From positions 124,001 through 188,000 of the forward strand of contig NZ_JADKSO010000004.1 in the NCBI RefSeq assembly GCF_015351245.1: a DNA stretch of 64,000 nucleotides. Direction: 5' to 3'. This DNA comes from Rathayibacter sp. VKM Ac-2879 (lineage in GTDB: Bacteria; Actinomycetota; Actinomycetes; Actinomycetales; Microbacteriaceae). The position numbers and the translations under genes were made by a program. This document shows, in pieces, positions 36,650 through 45,159 of the stretch (position 1 is its first letter; every line of letters begins with the position of its first letter). The notes under the pieces were generated by a model. That model ran no database searches, was not told the origin of the DNA, and saw nothing but the letters and a program-made list of their open reading frames with translations.

Positions 36650-39600
36650 TCAGTGCCGCTGCGCCGCGCCCGCCGTCTCGAACCGGTCCAGCCGCACGAC
36701 CGAGACGTCGACGACTCGCCGCGCCTCCTGCCGGAACGCCGCAGCGGCGACCAGGTCGCCCGCGGTCCCGCGCGCCTCCAGTACCGCGGCGATGCCGAGC
36801 TGGTGCGCGGCGACCCACACCCGCGACCGCGAGCGCGCGACGGCGGTGAGGCCCGAGAGGAAGAGGCGCTCGGCGTCGTCGAGATCGCCCGCGGCCGACG
36901 CGAGCCGCGCGAGGTGGAAGGCCACCGGGCCCGCGTCGCTGCGGTAGCCGTGCCCGGCCGTCACCAGGGCGAAGGGTTGCAGCCGCTCCCGCATCGAGCC
37001 GATCAGGTCCTGGTCGCCGGCCTCGGCCGCCACGATCGCGAGCGCTGCCGCGTCGTGCAGGGTCGCGTCGTCTTGCGCCAGCGGCACTCCGAGGGTGAGC
37101 AGCATCCGCAAGCGCGAGCGTGCGGCCGAGCGCCGCCCGGCGAGGAGGTCGGCGAGCGCGGCGTCGGCGTCCGGGACGGTCGAAGGATCCCCGCTGGGGC
37201 CGGCGACGCTGGCCGACCACGACGCCGGATCGCGGAAGCCGAGCCAGCGGGCGACGAGGCGTTGCCGCCCGGTCAGGTCGCCGCCGAGAGCTCCCTGCTC
37301 GCGGCTCCCAGGGAGCGGCACGGACCCGAGGGCAGCCCTGCCCCCGGTCGAGCGGACCAGGCCGCGCTCGACCGTCAGGTGAGCGAACCGCTCGGATTCC
37401 GGGTGGGCGTCGAGCGCTGCCGTCCAGGCCTCGTCGAACTCCGCCGTCTCCTCAGGGCAGCGTCGGATCATCGCCGCCGAGAGACCGTGGTGGGCGGCGA
37501 GCAGGGCCGCATCGCGGTCGCCGGCGCGCGAGGCGAGAACGGCGAGCCCGCGCGCCAACTCCACGCGCTCCTCGCCCTCCAGCGGGTGGCAGCGCTCGTC
37601 GGCCGCCGCCCGGTGGGCGCGGATGGCGCGAGCGAGCAGCGCTGGGTCGCCCGCGCTGCCGCCCTCCCGGAGATGCCGGACGAGGAAGTGGCCGAGCGGC
37701 CGGGCGGTGTTCTCGTCGTCGAAGACTCGCGAGTCGATCCCCGCGAGCTGCTCCAGCAGCTGCTCGCCGGTGGACCGGGCGTCCTCTCGCCCGTCCGGAT
37801 CGACGGAGAGATCCTCGATCAAACGGGTGGCGGCCGAGAGGGCGACGCCCACGTCTCCTCGCCGAAGCCCGACCAGCGCGGCCTCGAGGAGGTGGCCTCG
37901 CCCGCCTGCTGCTCCGGCCCGGAGCTCGTCGGTCCCGAGGGCCGCGAGGGCCCTGGTGCGCAGGTCGGCGTCGTCGAAGGGCACGAGCTCGAGCGCATCG
38001 CTTCGTAGGCGCACGGCCTCGCCGACGTCTCCGGATGCTCCTGCCAGGTCGGCGGCCCGCCACAGCGCCTCGATCGAGGCGCTGTCGAAGCGCGGAGCCG
38101 CGATCGAGAGGGCGACCAGGCGCTGCCCCGCGCTCGAGTCCGCGAGCTCCTCTTGTTCCCGCAGCTCGTCGGCGAGACGGCGGTGGATCCGGACGCGCTC
38201 GGTCTTGGCGAGGTCGGCGTAGAGGGCGTCGCAGACGGCGCCGTGCACGAAGCGGTACTCTTCCGGGCGGCGCGCCTCGGGCGCCGCGGAGACGGTGGGC
38301 TCGTCCGGGCTGATCAGCTCGTGCCGCACCAGCTCCTCCACCGCTGCGGCCGCCTCGTCGCCGTCGAGTCCGACGGCGCGTCCGATGACCTCCACGTCGA
38401 ACACCGGCCCCGAGACCGCTGCCGCGCGGAGGAACCGGGTCGCCGCGGGGCACAGCCCGATCATCCTGATCCGCGTGTAGTCGCGGAGGCCGCCGACGAG
38501 CGTCGAGACGAGGTCGGGGCGCGAGGGGTCGGCTTCGACGAGTCGGGCCAACAGGTACGGGTTGCCACCGGACGCCGTCAGAAGCCGGCCCAGCTGCTCG
38601 GCATCCTCCTGGGCGGCCGCGGGCAGCGTCGACACGAAGTCGTGGGCGTCGACGACGTCGAAGCGTGGCAGGTCGATGCGTCGCGCGGTACCGGCGCGCT
38701 CGAGGTCGTGCAGCATCCGCAGGGTCCCGGAGTCCAGGCGCGAGGAGTCGGCCGTGGCGACGACGCAGATGGTCGGTGCCTGCTCCGCGACCGCCTGCGA
38801 GAGGAGCAGCGACCGCACGACGTCGAGCGTCGCGGGGTCGGCCTGATCGAGGTCATCGACGACAAGCAGTAGCGGCTCGCCCTGCGCGTAGGCGTGCAGC
38901 GCGCGGACGAGCGGGGCGGCCTCCCTCGCTGCCGCCGCGGGCTCGACGACCTCCCTGACCTCAGACGGGAGCGACGCCAGTCGGTCGCCCAGCGCCCGCC
39001 CGACGGCCGAGCGGCCCTCCTCGCCGCGTCCGAAGCAGGTCAGTGCCCGACCGCCCGAGGCGACCACCCGGTGGGCGAACTCGTCCACCGTGCTGGTCTT
39101 CCCCAGGCCGAGTTCGCCGGTCACGATGGCCATCGCCGGTCGGCCGGGCGCCGCCTCCGCCCGGACCGACTGCAGCTCGTCGAGCGCGCTCTCGCGTCCC
39201 ACGAAGGCCCGGCGCGGCGGTGCCGAGTCGGGAGGCGACGATGCGGGGGAGGGTGGGGACGAGGCGGCACCGCGCTCCGACGCCGGGAGCGGCCTGTCGT
39301 CTCCGGCGGAGAGGAGGCCGTGGTAGAGCTCCTCGCTCTCGGGGGACGGGTCGATGCCGAGCTCGTCGCTGAGCATGGTCCGCAGCCGCGCGTAGGTGAG
39401 CAGCGCCTCCCCGTGGTTGCCGGAGTCGGCCTGCGCCTGCATGAGCGTCCGGTAGCCGCTCTCGCGCAGGGGAGCGCGCTCGACCAGGGCCCGGGAGGCG
39501 ACGAGCGCGGTCGGCGGGTCCGCGACCGCGAGGGCGGCGCGGGCGAGCACGTCGTAGGCCTCCACGAGAGTGTCGCCGAGGTAGCGCCGCACGCCGTCGG

Positions 39601-40102
39601 CCCACTCCGAGTCGTGATCCGGGAGGAACCCGGCGTCGAGCACCTCGACTGCCGCGCGCGCCAGCGTCCTGGCCTCGTCCGGTCGGCCGTCGCCGAGGGC
39701 ATCCCCCGCGCGCGCGGCGCTCTCGACCGCCTCCTCGACATCGATGTGCACGGTCGAGGGGAGGCGCAGGAGATAGCGACCGCCGATCGACTCGAGAGCC
39801 ACGCCGGGGCCGAGGTCCTCGACCAGGCGGCGCACGCGCGTGACGACGCTCCGCAGAGCGGAGGCCCACGTGTCCGGGAGCGCCTCCGGCCAGATCGTCT
39901 CGGCGAGCTCGCGACGACTGGTACCGGAACGCCTCCGCTCGAGCACGAGTCTGGCCGCGGCGATGCGGGCCTGCGAGCTGTTCAGGCGGCGCGAGGTCCC
40001 GTCGGCCGCGACGGCGCCGACCTCGCCGAGGAGCTGCACGCGAGCCGGAGCAGGGGCTGCGTCGGTATCGCCGCTCGCGGGGGAGGCCGTCTCGGCGGCC
40101 AC
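36650..40102 (-). CDS. SARP/AfsR-like large transcriptional regulator
   Basis: A 1150-residue pathway regulator. About residues 20-115 form an OmpR-type winged helix (RRELAETIWPEALPDTWASALRS), followed by a BTAD bacterial activator domain to about 265. A STAND ATPase region starts with FVGRESALDEL and has Walker A GELGLGKTSTVDE and Walker B LLLVVDDLDQAD. The rest is TPR-like. SARP regulators bind direct heptamer repeats spaced 11 bp, and such repeats occur in front of the three main operons here. The GTG at 40102 overlaps the TAG stop of the DUF1772 gene by one base, so the frame upstream belongs to other genes. It is probably the cluster activator. Confidence 0.92.
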   Translation of the reverse strand: MAAETASPASGDTDAAPAPARVQLLGEVGAVAADGTSRRLNSSQARIAAARLVLERRRSGTSRRELAETIWPEALPDTWASALRSVVTRVRRLVEDLGPGVALESIGGRYLLRLPSTVHIDVEEAVESAARAGDALGDGRPDEARTLARAAVEVLDAGFLPDHDSEWADGVRRYLGDTLVEAYDVLARAALAVADPPTALVASRALVERAPLRESGYRTLMQAQADSGNHGEALLTYARLRTMLSDELGIDPSPESEELYHGLLSAGDDRPLPASERGAASSPPSPASSPPDSAPPRRAFVGRESALDELQSVRAEAAPGRPAMAIVTGELGLGKTSTVDEFAHRVVASGGRALTCFGRGEEGRSAVGRALGDRLASLPSEVREVVEPAAAAREAAPLVRALHAYAQGEPLLLVVDDLDQADPATLDVVRSLLLSQAVAEQAPTICVVATADSSRLDSGTLRMLHDLERAGTARRIDLPRFDVVDAHDFVSTLPAAAQEDAEQLGRLLTASGGNPYLLARLVEADPSRPDLVSTLVGGLRDYTRIRMIGLCPAATRFLRAAAVSGPVFDVEVIGRAVGLDGDEAAAAVEELVRHELISPDEPTVSAAPEARRPEEYRFVHGAVCDALYADLAKTERVRIHRRLADELREQEELADSSAGQRLVALSIAAPRFDSASIEALWRAADLAGASGDVGEAVRLRSDALELVPFDDADLRTRALAALGTDELRAGAAGGRGHLLEAALVGLRRGDVGVALSAATRLIEDLSVDPDGREDARSTGEQLLEQLAGIDSRVFDDENTARPLGHFLVRHLREGGSAGDPALLARAIRAHRAAADERCHPLEGEERVELARGLAVLASRAGDRDAALLAAHHGLSAAMIRRCPEETAEFDEAWTAALDAHPESERFAHLTVERGLVRSTGGRAALGSVPLPGSREQGALGGDLTGRQRLVARWLGFRDPASWSASVAGPSGDPSTVPDADAALADLLAGRRSAARSRLRMLLTLGVPLAQDDATLHDAAALAIVAAEAGDQDLIGSMRERLQPFALVTAGHGYRSDAGPVAFHLARLASAAGDLDDAERLFLSGLTAVARSRSRVWVAAHQLGIAAVLEARGTAGDLVAAAAFRQEARRVVDVSVVRLDRFETAGAAQRH

Positions 40103-40617
40103 TACCGCGCCGCGGGGACCCGGCGCGAGCGGCGCACTCCCCGACGCGCGAGGAGAGCCGCGGCGAAGCAGGCGGTCGCGGCGCTCGAGAGCATGGCCCG
40201 GACCGTGTTGCCGGCGGTCCACTCCGAGGCGAGGGCCGCCCAGGGCGCGGCAGAGGTTGCGGAGGACGCGTCGAGCTGCGCGATCGCCGTATTGCGGGGC
40301 ACGTGGTAGACCACGGTCAGCACGAACCCGGCAAGGTAAAGACAGCTGCCGGCGACGGCGATGGCGGAACGCTCGCCGCGGGGGGCGCGCGCCTGGTGCA
40401 CGAGCGTCGCGACGCTCAGCGCCGCCGCACCGAAGAAGCAGAGCATGAACGGCGCCTGCTCGGCGCCGCGGTTGAACTCCTGCATCCGCGCCAGGCCCTC
40501 GGCGGGAGCAGACGCGGCGAGCGCGGGCATGGCCGAGACCGAGAAGTACGTGTATACGGCGGCGGTGACGCCGGATGTGACGACGGCGGCACCGGAGAGC
40601 AGGCGTGACGTGAGCAT
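40102..40617 (-). CDS. DUF1772-type membrane protein
   Basis: A 171-residue membrane protein with four hydrophobic helices and the family features FNRGAEQAPFMLCFFGA and YHVPRNTAIAQLD. ATG 40617 is preceded by AGAAGGA at 5-6 nt spacing. DUF1772 genes are often found divergent from an AraC gene, as here (40720). It is coupled to the SARP gene. It may be an anthrone-oxygenase-like enzyme or simply the target of the AraC protein. Confidence 0.82.
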   Translation of the reverse strand: MLTSRLLSGAAVVTSGVTAAVYTYFSVSAMPALAASAPAEGLARMQEFNRGAEQAPFMLCFFGAAALSVATLVHQARAPRGERSAIAVAGSCLYLAGFVLTVVYHVPRNTAIAQLDASSATSAAPWAALASEWTAGNTVRAMLSSAATACFAAALLARRGVRRSRRVPAAR

Positions 40618-40719
40618 GAGAGTCCTTCTCATCGAACGGATGGTCGCATCTATACCAGCCGACGAAGACCTGCACGTGAATTCTGCATCCACTCAGATTC
40701 ATACGAGAACGTCTCCGCT

Positions 40720-41643
40720 GTGGACCCACTCTCCGACTTCCTCGACGGGCCTCGCGCCCGCAACGCGTTCCTCCTCCGTGTCGTCATGAGCTCCCCGTGG
40801 GCCATTGACGTCTCGGACGGAGCCCCGCTCACGCTCGTCGCCGTCCTCAGCGGACACAGCTGGGTGGTCCCCGAGAGCGCGCCCGCCGTGCAGCTGCGCC
40901 GTGGCGACGTGTTCGTCGTGGGCGGCGACGCCCCGTACCTGCTCGCCTCCGAGCTCGGGTTGCCGCCGACCGTGCACATCGGCACGGGGCAGGCGTGCTC
41001 CGGGCCCGATGGGCGCGACCTCTCGACCGAGCTCTCGACCGGCGTGCGCACCTGGGGCAACGACGTCGACGGCGAGGACCAGCTGCTGGTCGGCACGTTC
41101 CGCAGCGCCGGGGAGGTGGGGCGCATCCTCCTCGGCGCTCTGCCGCCCACCTTCGTGGTACGCGCCGACGACAACCCCATGGTGGCGGCGCTCGCCGAGG
41201 AGGTGGCCCGCGACGGCATCGCCCAGGGCACGATCCTCGATCGCCTCCTCGACCTGGTGCTGATCCAGGCCGTCCGTTCCTGGTCCGAGATCGCTCGAGA
41301 GGCGCGACCCGACTGGTTGAGCGGGAACCGCGATCCCGTGGTGAAGGAGGCGCTCATGCTGCTGCACGAGAACCCGGGGCGGAGTTGGACCACCGAGTCG
41401 CTCGCCGGCAGCGTCGCCGTCTCGCGCGCCTCCCTCGCCCGCCGGTTCCACGCGATCGTCGGGCAGCCGCCGATGGCGTACCTCACGCAGTGGCGTCTCG
41501 CCCTCGCCGCCGATCTGCTGCTCGACCCGCAGCTGACCCTCTCGGCCATCTCGGAGCGGGTCGGCTACGGCAGCCCCTTCAGCTTCAGCACGGCCTTCAA
41601 GAAGCACTACGGCGTGAGCCCGCAGGGCTACCGCACCGGCTGA
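40720..41643 (+). CDS. AraC-family regulator with cupin sensor domain
   Basis: A 307-residue regulator. The N-terminal part (PLTLVAVLSGHSWV, LRRGDVFVVGG) is a cupin_6-type sensor. The C-terminal double helix-turn-helix includes ESLAGSVAVSRASLARRF and ISERVGYGSPFSFSTAFKKHYG. GTG 40720 gives the family start MDPLSDFLDGPRARNAF. It diverges from the DUF1772-SARP genes across about 100 bp (40618-40719) that must hold both promoters. It probably controls that divergent pair, and perhaps the large operon 127 nt downstream. Confidence 0.92.
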   Translation: MDPLSDFLDGPRARNAFLLRVVMSSPWAIDVSDGAPLTLVAVLSGHSWVVPESAPAVQLRRGDVFVVGGDAPYLLASELGLPPTVHIGTGQACSGPDGRDLSTELSTGVRTWGNDVDGEDQLLVGTFRSAGEVGRILLGALPPTFVVRADDNPMVAALAEEVARDGIAQGTILDRLLDLVLIQAVRSWSEIAREARPDWLSGNRDPVVKEALMLLHENPGRSWTTESLAGSVAVSRASLARRFHAIVGQPPMAYLTQWRLALAADLLLDPQLTLSAISERVGYGSPFSFSTAFKKHYGVSPQGYRTG

Positions 41644-41699
41644 GCCGGCCGTCGCGCAGGGGGTGCAAGCTCTCCGCGCCTCCTCGCGCTCGCGACCCG

Positions 41700-41731
41700 G
41701 TTGCGCCGGTCTTGCGCGCACCCCGTTGCAT
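41700..41731 (+). promoter_or_regulatory. SARP-type direct repeats and -10 for the main biosynthetic operon
   Basis: Heptamers GTTGCGC (41700-41706) and CTTGCGC (41711-41717) are 11 bp apart, followed by 8 nt and the -10-like TTGCAT (41726-41731). The ATG of the first gene lies 39 nt further on. The geometry equals that at 29876-29957. Confidence 0.65.
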
Positions 41732-41770
41732 CGTCCTCGTCACTGATCGACGGCACGGAGGACGAGGACC

Positions 41771-43075
41771 ATGACTGCAGGCACCGCGACGGACACGAGC
41801 GTCAGCCCGGCACAGGAGGACGCGGTCGGGAACGGGGCAGAGGCGGCGCTGTCGACCGCCTCGGTGACCGCTCTGGCCGCGAAACTCGCCGCCACTCGGC
41901 GCCGGGTCGGCTCCCTCGAGTCCACCCCGCACCGCCGCAACAGCTTCCTGCCGTACGTCCCGGTCGCGGGGACGCCCTTCGTCGACGTCGAGGGCGAGCG
42001 CCTGCTGATGATGTCGGGCTACAGCTACCTCGGCCTCGCCGGCGACCCCCGCCTCGCCGCCGCCGTCACGAGGGCCGTCGACACGTACGGCACCGGCGCC
42101 CACGGAGTGCGCGCCCTCGCCGGCAGCACTCCGCTGCACCAGGAGCTCGAAGACGAGGTGGCACGTTTCACCGAGCGCGAGGCCTCGCTCGTGTTCAGCT
42201 CGGGCTACGCGGCGAACGTGGGCACGATCGGCGCCCTCTGCGGCCCCGGCGACCACGTCTTCGTCGACAAGCTCGACCACGCCAGCATCGTCGACGGCTG
42301 CCAGCTGAGCGGCGCGACGGTCACCCGCTTCCGCCACAACGACCCGGAGCACCTGGAGGCGCGACTCCTCGCAGCGCCGACCGGAGGCATCCGCCTGGTC
42401 GTCGTCGACAGCGTGTACTCGATGGACGGCGACATCGCGCCGCTGCCGGCGCTGCGCGAGGTCTGCGACCGCCACGGCGCCCTGCTGATGGTCGACGAGG
42501 CACACGCTCTCGGTGTGATCGGCGCGACGGGGCGCGGGATCGAGGAGCACTTCGACCGGACCGTGCGTGTGGACGTCAAGCTCGGCACGCTCTCGAAGGG
42601 CATCCCCTCGATGGGCGGCTGGGTCTCCGGCTCGCCCGAGCTGATCTACCACCTGCGCTACGCCGCGCGGCCGTTCCTGTTCTCGGCGGCGCTGGCTCCG
42701 GCGCAGACGGCGGCCGCCCTCGAGGCGGTCCGTGTTCTGGGCGAGGAGCCGTGGCGCGTGACCCGCATCCAGACGGAGTCGAAGCGGTTCCGTGCGGCGA
42801 TGACCGCCTCCGGCGCGAACGTCGGCGACAGCGTGACCGCCATCGTCCCGCTGATCATCGGCACCGACCTTCAGGCCTACGACTTCGCCACGGCCTGCCG
42901 CGAGGAGGGGGTCGTGGGACTGCCGGTGGTCACGCCGGCGGTGCCGAGCGGGCTCGCCCGCCTCCGCATCGCGATCACCGCCGCGCACTCGCCGGCTCAC
43001 ATCGACACGGCCATCGCCGCCTTCCGCGCGGCGGCGGAGCGCCAGGAGACCGTGGTCGCCGGGAGTGGGTCGTGA
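41771..43075 (+). CDS. Alpha-oxoamine synthase (KAPA synthase-like, PLP)
   Basis: A 434-residue PLP enzyme of the BioF/KBL/SPT/ALAS family, which condenses an acyl thioester with an amino acid and loses CO2. The PLP lysine is Lys276 (GTLSKGIPSMGG). VDEAHALGVIG supplies the Asp that holds the PLP nitrogen. An N-terminal extension of about 45 residues is variable. Primary BioF is unlikely: no other bio gene is near, and it is the first gene of the secondary operon, overlapping the ketosynthase start. In prodiginine and tambjamine pathways such a domain (C-terminus of PigH) adds serine to a pyrrolyl-beta-ketothioester; the same logic may apply here. Confidence 0.92.
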   Translation: MTAGTATDTSVSPAQEDAVGNGAEAALSTASVTALAAKLAATRRRVGSLESTPHRRNSFLPYVPVAGTPFVDVEGERLLMMSGYSYLGLAGDPRLAAAVTRAVDTYGTGAHGVRALAGSTPLHQELEDEVARFTEREASLVFSSGYAANVGTIGALCGPGDHVFVDKLDHASIVDGCQLSGATVTRFRHNDPEHLEARLLAAPTGGIRLVVVDSVYSMDGDIAPLPALREVCDRHGALLMVDEAHALGVIGATGRGIEEHFDRTVRVDVKLGTLSKGIPSMGGWVSGSPELIYHLRYAARPFLFSAALAPAQTAAALEAVRVLGEEPWRVTRIQTESKRFRAAMTASGANVGDSVTAIVPLIIGTDLQAYDFATACREEGVVGLPVVTPAVPSGLARLRIAITAAHSPAHIDTAIAAFRAAAERQETVVAGSGS

Positions 43076-44295
43076 CCGGGCGCGAGAGTGTCGTCATCAC
43101 CGGCATCGGTCTGCTCACCCCCGCGGGCGACACCGTCGAGGCGGTCTGGGACGCCCTGCTCCTCGGCCGGTCGATGGCCCGCACCCTCGACCGGTTCGAC
43201 GCCTCGGCGCACCCCGTGTCGATCGGCTGTCAGGTCGACGCCCGCCGCACGCCGAAAGGAGCCTCCGAGAAGCAGCTGCGTCGACTCGACCCGTTCGCGC
43301 GTTACGGCCTCACCGCCGCGCTGGATGCGGTCGCCGACGCGGGCGCGCCCCGCGTCGATCCGCAGCGCACGACGATCGTGGTCGGCAATGCGGTCGGCGG
43401 CCGCACGACGAGCGACTCCGAGAGCATCGCCTACGCGACCCGCGGCACGGAGGCGGTCAGCCCGCTGATGCCCGTCGTCACCATGCCCAACGCGGCTGCG
43501 GTCGCCGTCTCGATGGCGCTGGGCTCCACGGGTCCCGCGCTGACCCTGGCGACGACTTGCGCGAGCGGTGCCGACGCGATCGGCACCGGCGTCACCCTGC
43601 TCCGCTCCGGCAGCACCGATCTCGTGATCGCCGGCGGGTGCGAGGCGACCCTCAGCCCGGTGACGCTCGCCGCTTTCGCCCGCCTCGGCGCTCTGTCGAC
43701 CCGCTCGGGCGATCCAGCGCTCGCCAGTCGGCCCTTCGACGCCGACCGCGATGGCTTCGTGATGGGAGAGGGGGCTGCGTTCGTCGTCCTCGAGCGCGAG
43801 TCCGACGCCAAGGCCCGCGGCGCCCGGATCCACGGGGAGGTGCTGGGCTACGCGGCGGGCTCCGACGCCCACCACCTCTCGATGCCGCACCCCGAGGGTG
43901 ACGGCGCGTTGCGGGTGATGAGCGCGGCGCTCCGCGACGCGGGCATCGACTCCGCCGACATCGGCCACGTCAACGCGCACGGCACCTCGACCCGTCTCAA
44001 CGACGCCGTCGAGGCGCGGGCGCTCGGGAGGCTCTTCGGCCGGTACGTGCCTCCGGTCACGGCCGTCAAGGGCGTCACCGGCCACCTGCTCGGCGCCTCA
44101 GGGGCGCTGGAAGCGGTGGTCGCGATGCTCGCGGCGCGGCGCGGACTGGTGCCGCCGGTCGCGAACCACGACCGCACGGACCCCGCGATCGCCCTCGATG
44201 TCGTGGCCGGCGTACCCCGCGAGGTCCGGCCCGCACCCGCCCTGAGCACGTCGTTCGGTTTCGGCGGCCACAACGCAGCGCTCGTCGTGGCCTGA
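43072..44295 (+). CDS. Beta-ketoacyl-ACP synthase II-like ketosynthase
   Basis: A 407-residue FabF-type ketosynthase. The Cys-His-His triad is complete: Cys163 (TTCASGADA), His303 (NAHGTSTRLND) and His338 (GHLLGASGALEA). It therefore should condense, not only decarboxylate. The GTG start overlaps the alpha-oxoamine synthase stop (GTGA), so the two enzymes are made together and probably act in sequence. The likely donor is a PCP- or ACP-bound acyl group, possibly pyrrole-2-carbonyl. Confidence 0.93.
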   Translation: MTGRESVVITGIGLLTPAGDTVEAVWDALLLGRSMARTLDRFDASAHPVSIGCQVDARRTPKGASEKQLRRLDPFARYGLTAALDAVADAGAPRVDPQRTTIVVGNAVGGRTTSDSESIAYATRGTEAVSPLMPVVTMPNAAAVAVSMALGSTGPALTLATTCASGADAIGTGVTLLRSGSTDLVIAGGCEATLSPVTLAAFARLGALSTRSGDPALASRPFDADRDGFVMGEGAAFVVLERESDAKARGARIHGEVLGYAAGSDAHHLSMPHPEGDGALRVMSAALRDAGIDSADIGHVNAHGTSTRLNDAVEARALGRLFGRYVPPVTAVKGVTGHLLGASGALEAVVAMLAARRGLVPPVANHDRTDPAIALDVVAGVPREVRPAPALSTSFGFGGHNAALVVA

Positions 44296-44331
44296 GCACA
44301 CCCCGCCGACCGACCCCTCGAAAGGACCACG

Positions 44332-45159
44332 ATGACGATCCCCACAGCATCGCCCGCTACCGCGCTCCGCGGTCTGCTCCGCTCCGCGCTCGGCAGGCCG
44401 TCGCGCACCGACGCGCTGAACCCGGTCACGGCGTTCCTCGCCCTCCACCCGGCGCTGACCGAGTACCTCGGCGCTGTCGCCGGCCACATCGACGTCGTCG
44501 TCCACCTCGGCCAGGAGCTGCGCCTTCTCCGTCCCGAGCTGCTCGACGGCGATGCGCCGACCTCGGTGCGCTGTCGTCTGCGTGAGGTCCGCTCCGACGC
44601 CCGGGGCGCGGTGGTGACCGTCGACAGCGTCCTGCTCTCCGAGGCCGGCGACGAGATCGCCTTCGGAGTCTCGACCGTGCTCCTCGGCGGAGTCGATCCT
44701 GAGGCTCTCCGGACGCACCTGGACGGCGCCGGGCAGCGAGTGCCCGCCCCTGCCGCCCGCCCTCGGGCCGGTGCGCCTGTCGTGTCGGCGACGGTCCCGG
44801 TCTCGGCGGCGTTCAGCGCTCTGTACGCCGGGGTCTCGGGCGACGACAACCCCCTCCACCTCGACGCCCGTGCGGCGCGCGGTGCCGGGTTCGACGGACC
44901 GATCGCGCACGGCATGAGCGTCGTCGCCCTCGCGCTCGAGGTCGCGGCCGACGCGGTGCTGGACGGTGACCTGTCCCGCATCCGGTCGGTCGGCGTCCGC
45001 TTCTCGGCGCCCGTGCTCTGCGGCTCAGAGCTCGCCGTCGACGTGGTCCCCGCCGAAGACCCGTCCGTGCTCGTCCTGCGGGCGCGCACTCCAGGGGGGC
45101 CCGCCCTCAAGGCGGCCTGGATCGGCATCGCGCCCGCGCTTGAGCGGAGCGGGGCGTGA
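44332..45159 (+). CDS. MaoC-like (hotdog) dehydratase
   Basis: A 275-residue protein with two hotdog folds. The C-terminal one has YAGVSGDDNPLHLDARAARG, with the Asp and His of (R)-specific enoyl hydratases, and FDGPIAHGM. The N-terminal half is degenerate, as in FAS1B-like and HtdX-type dehydratases. AAAGGA sets ATG 44332. It would dehydrate a beta-hydroxyacyl thioester, perhaps one formed by the SDR at 27765. It overlaps the ligase start by 4 nt. Confidence 0.87.
   Translation: MTIPTASPATALRGLLRSALGRPSRTDALNPVTAFLALHPALTEYLGAVAGHIDVVVHLGQELRLLRPELLDGDAPTSVRCRLREVRSDARGAVVTVDSVLLSEAGDEIAFGVSTVLLGGVDPEALRTHLDGAGQRVPAPAARPRAGAPVVSATVPVSAAFSALYAGVSGDDNPLHLDARAARGAGFDGPIAHGMSVVALALEVAADAVLDGDLSRIRSVGVRFSAPVLCGSELAVDVVPAEDPSVLVLRARTPGGPALKAAWIGIAPALERSGA

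Noticed and set aside
41771-43075. Biotin synthesis gene bioF
   Set aside because: No other bio gene nearby and tight coupling to a ketosynthase in a secondary-metabolite operon.
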